Of a stretch of 64,000 nucleotides of DNA, positions 41,189 to 50,756 are shown one piece after another (position 1 is the first letter of the stretch; every line of letters begins with the position of its first letter). The translations under genes and the position numbers were made by a program. The DNA is taken from assembly GCA_029834535.1 (NCBI GenBank), contig JAQMWT010000055.1:1-64000 (forward strand). Reading direction: 5' to 3'. The notes beneath the pieces were generated by a model. That model saw nothing but the letters and a program-made list of their open reading frames with translations. It had not been told where the DNA came from and ran no database searches. This stretch comes from Chrysophaeum taylorii. Taxonomy: Eukaryota > Sar > Pelagophyceae > Pelagomonadales > Pelagomonadaceae.

Positions 41189-44100
41189 TTGACTTTTTTG
41201 CCATATTCGTAGTTTTGATTTCCTGGCAAAGAGTCCAAATCAACTCGACGGCATGGGCACGTTCAAATAGGTGCATGGACATCTCGAAAAGTTCCTTCAC
41301 ACGCTCAGGTATGTTTTTTGGTTGCTCGCCACTTTTTGACGACACGAGTCCCCAATGCCGAGAGCCTGAAATTTGCCCTCGATCATCCTTCCTATTGGGC
41401 CATTGCCCCTCTTCGTCAGTTGAGCCTGTAAAACCCGGTGCGCCACTGGGTGGAGTCCCAGTACGCAAGAGGGCGGATCGCCTGTCTTGCTTGGCGACAA
41501 GTTCATCGCTCGCGCGCGTATTTGGTTCTGGCGCGACTATGTATTCGAGGTGAGCGATGTCGAGCACGTTGTTTGGCGAAAGTGCCTCGTCGCGGCCCCG
41601 CCAAGAGCGCGAGCCCGGCGTCCCCTTTGGTTCATGGGCCTCAACGAGCACGGCGTGTACGAGGCATTCGGCGGAATTGGCGCCCGAGGCACATTCGTCG
41701 CACACGTCGGCGTTTTCATTGAAGAATATGTCGCTCAGCGTTGCTTTAGGACCGCTGGATGTCCCGCCTCTGCCGTCGATCACCCGCCACCCGTCTTGGT
41801 CGCGGCATAACGCTACGTTGTGGGCGCCAGTGACTGTCGGGCGGTGCACGATGACTCCACGGGTAGCATATGTCACATCGCAAAAATCGACAGTCTGAGG
41901 CACGCTTATTGCGTGGTTGGTGCTCTCGGAAAAATGTGATTGCCCAACCGCACATCGGCGTTCGAGGACGAGCAATGCGACATCCCCAGCGTTGACGAGA
42001 CTCGCCTTGTTGACGCACTCTTCCAATGATCCCAGCAGCCCCGATTCATTGCGCACGGGGAGGTTGATCGTGTACCGTATGCGAAGGGTCGACGGCTCGC
42101 CGATCAGCGACGCACCCTGCAGCACGCGCAGGTGGCCGTCCTCGTCCGCAGCCACGCACACAGGTGACGCTTGGTTATCGTCGTCCGCCCGCTTGTTGTT
42201 TAGCACGTACGCGTGATGATACCAGCACGCATCGAGCATCTTGACCACGTAGCAGCGATCCCTCGCAAGAGTGACGTGCTCGTACTCGAGCTTCCCGTTG
42301 TTGCTTTTCCTGGCAAGAAGGGCTCTGAGCAGCACGTTGCGTCTTCGTCCTTGGTCGGGTTCGAGCGCATACGCGAACTTCGCGACCTCGTCCTCGACGT
42401 CCTCGGCATTTTCGAAAACTTCATCGCCGTCATCGTCGAAGCGGTTGTTGTCGGGCAATTTGGCAAACGTGAGACCTGTAGTCGCATCGTTGCCCTCGCC
42501 CTCCGGCATAAGCAAAGCAGGCGTCACGAGGCGACCAAGCCCGTAGGCAGTGCTGGGTTTTCTGCCAGACAGCTCGCACTGCACGAGAGCGATAAGCGTG
42601 TGGAGCAATAGCCCGCAACACCCGGGCCCTGATTTGGGTACTTGGTCGCGCTCGTCCACTCGCACTGCCAGTGGCAGCTGTCCCTGCTTGGCGACCACAA
42701 CAGCGCGGAGCGTCGAAACGAGCGAGCGCGTATTCGAGTCGTCGAGGATTTTCTTGTTCTCTCGAGCGGCCAATTCAATCTTCTTGAAGATGTGATAGAG
42801 CACGCCGCTGACAGTCAGGCGCTGGGCATCCCAACTGCGCGGTATATCGGAGAGGAAAGCGCCGTCGTCTCGGAAAAAATTGCGCACGAGCGTCGAGCAT
42901 GCGAGAAGCTCGAGGGTCGTCACGAGGAAGCAATCCTCGCCCGAGACGTTGGGCAGCGCTACCGGGCTCGGCGACGACGACGGACTCGTCCCCGCGCACG
43001 GCCATCGTGGCACCCCTTTCCCCCCCCTCTCCGGCACCAGCTTTTTGCACAGGGTGAGCGCTGAGCTCACCCGTGTCTCAAGCACCCGAAGCTCCCGGAT
43101 GACCCTTCCGGCAGTAACGTCGTCCCCTTGCTCAAGCGCACGCTGGCCCTCGGCAGCCAGCACGTCGTGGCTACCGATGAGCGATTTTACTAGGGAGGAT
43201 TTCAGTTCCTGCTTTTGCTCGTCTGGCACGCCGCCGGCCTCGATGATTACGGGCTGTGGTCGCTGCTCGATGTTCCCGCCCGCGCGTCCGTCGGCACACA
43301 ACCCCTGGGCCTCCCGCCGGCGCACCAAACTTTCGCGGTCAAATTCGTCCTCGTCTGTGTCGTCAACGAGGGAAGCAACTTCGGAGTCGTTGTCTGAGAT
43401 CAGACTCGCGGCTCCCGCACATGCCTCGCCACGCTTGGTCGTCCCGGGCGATGCGGTGCCCCAGTGGACAGCAATCTCCCGCCACTGGTCGTTAAAAATC
43501 TCGTCATCATCGACGACGGTTCTTGCTTCATCGTCGCCGTCTGGCAAATGCATGTCGTCGTCGTTCGGGTCATCTTCGCCCTGGTGGACAGCCTCGTCGC
43601 CTACCGCGGTGAACGAGGCTTGTCTTTCCAAGTCATCGGCGCCCGGAACAACGTCGCCACCCGACCCGTTCCCGTCGAGGACCGAGTCACTCGTCGACGA
43701 CGCACGATCCGCGTGACCCACGCTTGATGGCGCCTCGCGGCCACCGCCCGCACTGCATGTTGCCTCGGCAAGGTTGGGGGCATGCTCGTCCCCGAGTGCG
43801 CTGAAAAGCGGCCTGGCCGGCGAACTCCGGCCACGTGCGACGTCGCTCAGAACGTCGGTACTGCTCGGCATCCCGTCGCTCGACACTTGCAACGTGTCGT
43901 TGCTAGATCGCGCAGAATTTTCTTGGAAGGTGGACACCGTGCACGACGGCGGCTGGTCTGACGAACCCACCTGCTTCGGTCGACCACGAGCCGTGTCGAG
44001 GTCTTCGTCGACGGAAGCAGGTGCTTTCCGACAGGCACGCCGTCCCTCGAGCGCGGACTCGACGATTTTGATCCGGCGAAACAGTCGAGGTCTGAGATGG

Positions 44101-45135
44101 GCCGCGATGCGCTTCTCCACAAGCAAAGGGACCCAACGCCAAGACGGCAACAAAGCACAACGGCGGACGCGTGACGGGTGCTCGGAACGCATCGCTCGGA
44201 GCGCTGGCTGACCGATTGGTTCCTTGGGCCACTGTCTGTTCTGCACGCACGGCGAGGTGACCCCAGTCAAGGTTCGTGGACTGCGCCAGCTCTGTCGTCG
44301 ACATGCAGCGACGCGGCGCCCCTTCCTCGCCCGTCGAGACAGCGTCATCCGCAGTTGAGCATCGAACACGACTCCTGATTTCCTTTCGGCGACGGCGAAC
44401 ATCGCGCTCATGACGCATAATCCCCCAGCGCGCTGCGTAGAGCCAGAAAACAACAAAGTATCCTGAGAGCGCGAGGACGGAGGCGCAAATTGTGAGGGAC
44501 TCGATGAGCACGGCGATGGTGAAGAGACCCCTCCATACGTCCGTGCCTCGCGAAATGACTGCGTGATATCGCGAGCCAGTCTGCGCCGCCAATGCAGGTG
44601 ATGCTGGTGTTGTGTGCAGACTTTCGCAAGCCAAAACCGCGATCGCGCAAGCGACGATCACCACCTTGCTCGCCGTCGACGCCCACGCGGCCCTGCACAT
44701 CGCAAACCACATCGCCGCCCAGCGGGCCTCCAGCACCGCGTCCAAACGCCCGGCCGCCTCCTTGTGCACGGAGGCCTTGCGCTTACGGGAGGGCCTTGTT
44801 CTCCGCCGCTTGCACTTCTTCTTTTTCTTCTTCTTCATCCTCTGCTTTGCTGCCAACATCTCGCTCGACAGCCGTTCGCTAGCGACCACATCGGCGCCCG
44901 ACTCGCCCATCTCACCGCGACCAGCCGCAGACCCCGTTGCCACGTCTTCCGTCACACGTGCTAAACCGGCGCGCTTCTTGTTCTCGCCGCCCCCTTGACG
45001 TCGACGCCGACGCCGGCGGCGACGACCGCGGCGACGGCGGCGAGGCTTGGCAACCGTTTCTTCCGCGGGGTGTGCCGTAGTGAGGCACTTGCGCTCATGA
45101 CACTCATCAACATCCGCTACAGCCTCCGTGTCCAT
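41145..45135 (-). CDS. N-terminal part of the locus: basic region, two membrane helices, USP-like domain with catalytic residues
   Basis: Starts at 45,135 (MDTEAVADVDECHERK). It first reads an Arg/Lys-rich region, then two hydrophobic helices (KVVIVACAIAVLAC and GLFTIAVLIESLTICASVLALSGYF). A frame change near 44,100-44,180, probably an intron, leads into a long acidic disordered region. The USP-like part follows: a Cys-box VALPNVSGEDCFLVTTLELL (about 42,960-42,900) with cysteine in the expected place, CYVVKMLDACWYHHAYVL, and a His-box ATRGVIVHRPTVTGAHNVAL with GWRVIDGRGG (about 41,880-41,780). Cys, His and Asp may all be present, so this unit could be an active deubiquitinase-like enzyme anchored in a membrane. 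Exon limits are approximate; continues into the C48 segment. Confidence 0.5.
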
Positions 45136-45325
45136 CAGCCTTCTTTTTCAACGAGCACGGCGTTCTTGTGCCTTGAAGGAGAATAGCTCCTTCTGTGGCA
45201 TTCGAAACGCACTTTAAACGGACCGTTTTTGACCCAACGGCATTAGAGGCCGACGGAACAATCCGGAACAAGGGTTTCGGGTTATCTCTTGACGCTAGTA
45301 AAATAGCATGCCATTTTATTGTACA
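45136..45325. other. Short upstream region of the USP/Ulp locus
   Basis: Candidate promoter space between the start at 45,135 and the inverted helicase unit ending at 45,326. No clear TATA box recognised; sequence is less GC-rich. Confidence 0.35.
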
Positions 45326-46332
45326 ACAAGTGCAGGCCAGTAAGTTCACCTAGTCCCAATCTCTAACCCCAGTAAGTACGGCGCAAACCCACTCGTGCTC
45401 ACACCCACTCACCCCACTCTCCTTTGAGCTCGTCGCTCTCACCCCCGCCAATCCAAGCTGCTTTGATCCGCACGCGCCGCCAACCCTTGAGTTTACTCTA
45501 AACACCCCAGTAAATTCACCTGGTCCCAGTTAGTTCACCTGGTCCCAGTTTGTTCACCTGGGCACTCAGCTCACCTAGTCCCAATCTCAAACCCCAGTAA
45601 GTACACCTGGTCCCAGTAAGTTCACCTACAGTGCGCGTGTAGACGCCGGAAAGGGGGCTTATCGGTATTGCGCAGCACGTGTGGGGTAGGGTGGAGTCGT
45701 CGACCCAGATGAGTATATCCTCGGGGATGCCGATCGACAGAGAGCCACGTAGAGCTGGACGTGGCAGAAGACGGGCTTGTGGGCAAGAGGACGCCGACCT
45801 CGCGGGGCGTCTGGTCCTGGCTCTTGTTGATCGTTTGGCGTAGGCGGGCCTTAAGGGATACAGGTTGGAGGAGCCTCGGTGACAACGACACGATCGATCA
45901 TGTATCTGGTACCGTTGCAGTGGCCGTGCGAGACGGGTCGAGGTTGCGAAGACTTTAAGCTCGCGATCAAAGTCAACATGCCGTTGGTTGTCAGGGAGTT
46001 CAAAACTCGACTGTAAAGAGCGAGGCGTCGGCTTCCGACCCAACCTAGTCGGCCGAAAAGAACTCCGACGCCTCGTCTTCGGGAAAAAAAGGCCGCGGTC
46101 ATGCGCGCGTTGTCAGCATCGACAACATCGTTTCGACGGGGCGTGAGAATGGCGCGCCGAAAGAGCCGCCGCGGCTCGTGGAAATAGTCTGCGAGGTCGC
46201 CGTAGACGGCTTGGAGGGTCACTGTCTGGCTCTCGCGCCTACCTGATCCTTACTCTCGCGCCTACCTGATCCTTACCCTAAATCGAGGGACAGACAAACA
46301 GACAAACAAACATCTGTCGATTAGTAGTTAGG
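45326..46332 (-). mobile_element. Helitron/PIF1-type helicase C-terminal fragment, unit 2 (inverted copy of unit 1)
   Basis: Same content as 8,856-9,890 but on the minus strand: it starts (minus sense) TCCTAACTACTAATCGACAG at 46,332 and ends CTGGCCTGCACTTGT at 45,326. Helicase blocks are again recognisable (RAILTPRRNDVVDADN, FLNSLTTNGM, INKSQDQTPREVGVLL). Similarity to unit 1 is high but not perfect, with the GTGAACTTACTGG motif array at its 3' end. Truncated and non-autonomous. It lies directly upstream of the USP/Ulp locus, so it may have supplied promoter sequence. Confidence 0.7.
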
Positions 46333-47140
46333 ACAAGTGCAGGCCAGTAAGTTCGCCAGTAAGTTCACCTGGTCCCAATCTCTAACCCCAGTAAGTTCAC
46401 CTGGCCCCAGTAAGTTCACCTAGTCCCAATCTCTAACCCCAGTAAGTTCGGTGTAAGCCCACTCGTGCTCACATCCACTCACCCCACTCTCCTTCGAGCT
46501 CGTCGCTCTCACCTCCGCCAATCTAAGCTGCTTTGATCCGTACACGCCGCTCGCCTTTGCGTTCACTCTAAAAACCCCTGTAAGTTCACTTGGTCTCAGT
46601 AAGTTCACCTGGTCACCAAGTTCACCTTGTCCCAATCTCAAACCCCAGTAAGTTCACCTGGTCCCAGTAAGTTCACCTACCGTGCGCGTGTAGACGCCGG
46701 GAGGGGGCTTATCGGTATTGCGCAGCAGGTGTGGGGTAGGGTGGAGTCGTCGACTCAGAAGAGGATATCCTCGGGGTTGCCGATCGACAGAGAGCTACGT
46801 AGAGCTGGACGTGGCAGAAGACGGGCTTGGGCAAGAGGACGCCGACCTTGCGGGGCGTCTGCCTCTGGCTCTTGTTGATCGTTTGGCGTCGGTGGGGCTT
46901 GAGGGATACAGGTTGGAGGAGGTCCCAGTAAGTTTCATATAAGTTCACCTGGTCAGTAAGTTCACCTAGCTCATACCCACTCCTTTGAGCTCGTCGCTCT
47001 CGCCTCCGCCTATCTAAGCTGCTTTGATCCGCACACGCCGCAAACCTTTGAGTTTGCTCTAAAACCCCCCGTAAGTTCACCTGGTCCCAGTAAGATCAGG
47101 TCACTAAATTCACCTAGTCCCAATCTCTAACCTTGGTATA
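46333..47140 (-). mobile_element. Helitron/PIF1-type helicase fragment, unit 3 (shorter, diverged, tandem to unit 2)
   Basis: Ends (minus sense) with the same CTGGCCTGCACTTGT terminus exactly where unit 2 begins, so the two lie head to tail. It retains only the last helicase blocks (RRQTINKSQRQTPRKVGVLL, KPVFCHVQLYVALCRSATP, about 46,720-46,920) plus motif arrays on both sides. The outer boundary near 47,120-47,140 is approximate. Confidence 0.6.
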
Positions 47141-48600
47141 TAAGCAATTGCCCAAGGGGTTGATAACCCCCTTGTTATCGAAACATACAGGCTTAGGAGT
47201 ACGAATCATCACTGCGGCATGCTCGATCGATGGTGACGGGTGCCAGAGAAGCGCGGGGGACGACGCCAAGTCGAGCTCTTTGATGAGGGCCGCGCAGATC
47301 TCGTCTCGGTTCATCTGGCGCGTTTTGCCATTCTTGTCGGAACTTGTTTGCGTCCTTGAGGAGTTCGTTCTCCTTGGCTAGGTGTGATAGGCCGCCGGTG
47401 GGGTGGGGGTATTGACAATCTTGAGGGTGGCGGTGGGTTGGCGAGCAGGCGCCGGCGCCGGTGCATCCTCCGCGCGTCTCTTGGCCGGCGGGTTAGCGAG
47501 CAGGCGCCGGTGCCTCCTCCGCGCGTCTCTTGGCCGGCGTCGGATGCGCGCGTTGATTCTCCCCAGCTTTGCCGATGGCAGAGGACCATTCTTGCTTCGG
47601 CGCAGGAGCGGCGCCGCAGGTGAAGGTTGACGCAACGACACCCTTAGCGTCTGTTTCTTCGGTCGCCGCCGAGATGACGAACCCCTCCGGCGGAAGTCCC
47701 AGTATGGGCAGGCGAGACAGCGGTCTTTAGCAAGACTGCCGCGAGGCAAGGCACGCGCGCAGCCACCGCGACTGGGGCGACTCTGATACTTGGAGGGGTT
47801 GCTGATGTAGTTCCAGTGCTGGTGTCCTTCGGGCTGTGTCGTGGTGCTGCCTTATGATGGTGGTACTGGCTGTGTTCTTGAAGTCCAGGTTGAGCTCCAA
47901 GCGAGAGATGAGCTTCGGCATGAGCTCGGAGACGCGGGTCGCGAAAACCGAATCACAGACCCAGTGTCCCGCCGTGCAATCTTGTGACGCGGCCTCTTCG
48001 CGAATTTGATCATTTTGGTGCCTCGCAGCCATTCTGACAGGGCGCGTGACATCGCGTCCCTCGGGACTCCCCGCTTCCTCTTCCGACTCGAGGGCAATGG
48101 CTCGGCCGTCAAATGAGGTGTCCAAGGGTCGAGAGACGCGGCGATTAAGCGGAGGACCACCGAGAACTCACGCGAGATGCCGGCGAAGTTGGTGTTCGTC
48201 GTCAAAAAGAGGGCTTTGCTCTTTTTTTTGCGGTGACTCATTCAATTGTGGGAACATGATCGAAAGCTGACTGATATTAACATAGAAATCAAATAAGCAC
48301 GAGGCTCAGGCTTTCAAAGGCACGGAACAGCAAGCTGACTGAGATGGAACAGCCGAAGCTGCCATGGGCACTGAAGTTGTTACTTAGACGCACTGCAATA
48401 GACTTGTAGTACGAAGGTGACTTGGACACGCACAACAAAACACAAAGGTGCTATGGAACCGAGATGTAAGAGCGCAAAGCTGCCATATGGACAGATGAGG
48501 CTCTGGGTGGGTGCTCATGTAAGGACGGACCTAAAAGGTGACGAAGGAAGTAAGGAGCGCGAACTTCGGATCTCGACAGCTCGACCCCCTGCGCGAGTCG
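47141..48600. other. Mostly non-coding, low-confidence coding traces
   Basis: About 47,440-47,535 contains a tandem duplication of a ~53-bp block around GCGCGTCTCTTGGCCGGCG. A minus-strand stretch 47,852-48,241 (starting MSHRKKKSKALFLTTNTNFAG) might be an exon or pseudogene; it has no recognisable domain and loses frame after about 90 residues, so it is not called a gene. Nothing else supported. Confidence 0.35.
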
Positions 48601-48757
48601 CACCGTCGCACCGTCGCACCGTCGCACCGTCGCACCGTCGCACCGTCGCACCGTCGCACCGTCGCACCGTCGCACCGTCGCACCGTCGCACCGTCGCACC
48701 GTCGCACCGTCGCACCGTCGCACCGTCGCACCGTCGCACCGTCGCACCGTCGCACCG
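48601..48757. repeat. Octamer satellite (CACCGTCG)19.6
   Basis: CACCGTCG is repeated perfectly about 19.6 times. Because 8 is not a multiple of 3, all frames are open and each encodes a period-8 peptide on either strand, which produces several spurious open frames here. Confidence 0.97.
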
Positions 48758-49103
48758 CCAATGTTAGTTAGCAGGCCGTTCGCGCCCCTAATACGCAATG
48801 ACCACAGGCCGATGTCGACGGCAGACCCACACACCAAGGCTCGTCACCCTCTCGTCGCAGGCAGGCCAGGCCCCCACAGTACGCGGTTGTCCCATCGTGC
48901 GTTAAGTTAATTATGGACACGAGCGACACCGTCGGCTCTTTTTTTTTTCCCTGGCGGAGGGCTCTTTTGTGATCGATTGCGAGGCGATGAATTCGTGATC
49001 GAGATGCGATGCAATGCCGCGCTTAGAGACCGATCAGCGGTGGCGCGCCGGAACTCTCGAGGTACGCGTGGTTGTTGTTGCGGCGGGCGGGCTTTATGCA
49101 TTA

Positions 49104-50733
49104 TTACGTCGATTGGAGTGGATATTGTGCATTTTTCAACGAGGTAGGCGTCTGACAATCGGGTTCGTACGGGAGGTAGTCTGTGTTCGCGAGCCAGGCT
49201 GCCAGGAACTGAAACGAAGCCTGAGGCTTGTACCTGCGCCGAGAGAAATCAAATCGCCAATTTCTTCTGAACAAGCGCGTCCACAAATTGATTGTTAGTT
49301 TCGACGCTGTAGCCGTTTACTCCGGCACCATGTGGCCTGATCCTCGGATCGTGAGGAAGTCCTGCGAGCTTTTACGGCCGTAAAAAAAGTTATTACTCAC
49401 GAAATTTCCTTCGTAGCGCGTCACGTAGCCTCCCATGAGCTTGCAACTATCGAGGGTCCAGGGGCGCCAGGGCTGCGTGACGTTGAAGCCAATGGAGGCA
49501 GTCCAGTTTTGGGCCGCGAACGAATTAATGCTCGGGTCTGCATCCCCTGCGTTTTTTTTGGCGAGCAAATCCCGTCAGCACCACCGCACCGTTGTAGACG
49601 AGGATGCGGAGACCCTCCGCGGAAGCACGGCGATATATGGGCATGACGTTCGTTTCGGTAAGCGTATACACGCTGTCGTCGCCATCTTCTTCGAAGAAGA
49701 CGGAGTCTACCGGGACGTGCAGAGCGCGACGGACGGCGGACTGATTGACCCAAACGTCGAGGGCGGGGCCGCCGCCGCACGGGTAGTCGTTCAGAGCCCC
49801 TCGCATATTTACCGATGCCGCCCTAGAATGCAAGCGTCGTCGTCGGAGGCCGTCCTCGTAGATGCACGCGTCGTAGAGAGAGTACTCGTAGTATCCCCCG
49901 ATAGCCCGGTCCATGTCGTCGAGAATATCGTCGCAGCCGTCCGGGGGTACGCCGCCGTGTTTGAGATAGGAGAGGCCGCAGGTGTCGACGATGGCGTCGA
50001 AGAGCAGGTTGGAGACCTGGCCGTGACCGAAGAAAAAAATCACGTCCCACCATCTCGGAGAGTTCAAGTTTCCGCAGAGCACGTCGGTGCCCGCGCAGGC
50101 GTCGCCGACGGCAAAGCCCTTGAGCTGCAGGTCGTCGTCGTCGTCGTCGAGGATCTGTTCCACAAGCCTCGGTACGTAGACACCAGCGTAGCTCTCGCCG
50201 ACGAGATACAATTCGTTGGAACGTCGCTCGGGAAAAAGCGCGTAGAAGCCTCGGAGTGCGGCGTGCGCGAGGACGGCCATCGAGTCGTCGTTCCAGGTCC
50301 CGCACGCCGATGTGTTGGAGGGCTCGCCGGCGCAATAGCTAAACCCCACAGGCGGCGGCCAGTCGAACATCAAAACGCTTCCGAGCTTCGTCCAGGCGTA
50401 GTCGTTGCGGAAAAGACTCGGCACGCCAGTCTTCTCGAAGGCGGGCGTTAAGAGCGAGGTCTCGTCGACCCGCAGCGGACCGAGTTCGACCATAATCCCG
50501 AACATCGAGCTCGCCATCGGCCCGCCGTTGGTCCACACGAGTGTCGGATCGATGCTGGGCTCGGACTCGGACTCGATGTACCAGTAGTGGACCTTGGCAG
50601 GACCGACGTCGACGAACCCGCTGTACATGCGACTCGGAAGGGGAAGCTCCCACCCGGGGAGCGACGTTACCTCGTCCGCGATCGGCGCGCCGCCGACGAC
50701 GACGACCAAAGCGGAAATAATCAACAAGACCAT
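49104..50733 (-). CDS. Serine carboxypeptidase (peptidase family S10), secreted/vacuolar
   Basis: Three exons, complement(49104..49233, 49321..49546, 49590..50733), introns 87 and 42 bp, 499 residues; all joins are in phase and restore family motifs. Signal peptide MVLLIISALVVVVGGAPIA, then the substrate-binding loop WTNGGPMASSM (family consensus WLNGGPGCSS, so G and C are replaced), catalytic Ser in GESYAGVYVP (about residue 178), catalytic Asp in YNGDADPSIN (rebuilt across the second exon join) and catalytic His in RGSGHMVPEYKPQ (rebuilt across the last join). It releases C-terminal amino acids from peptides in the vacuole, lysosome or outside the cell. Length is typical of S10 enzymes. The start codon is 23 bp from that of the divergent TMCO4-like gene. 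Confidence 0.9.
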
Positions 50734-50756
50734 AACATATATAAGAAGAAGAAACT
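50734..50756. promoter_or_regulatory. 23-bp bidirectional spacer between two start codons
   Basis: The whole space between the carboxypeptidase ATG (50,733, minus) and the TMCO4-like ATG (50,757, plus) is AACATATATAAGAAGAAGAAACT, containing a TATATA-like core. Both signal peptide and N-terminal homology suggest the starts are right, so the promoters must lie within or across the opposite gene's 5' end. Confidence 0.5.

Noticed and set aside
47852-48241. Minus-strand gene starting MSHRKKKSKALFL
   Set aside because: The start looks protein-like but the frame degenerates and no domain was recognised; kept only as a note.
48601-48757. CRISPR-like regular array
   Set aside because: A simple octamer satellite without spacers, in a eukaryotic genome.
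48417-48837. Open frames across the octamer repeat, both strands
   Set aside because: Open only because an 8-bp unit without stops keeps every frame open; the product is pure repeat.
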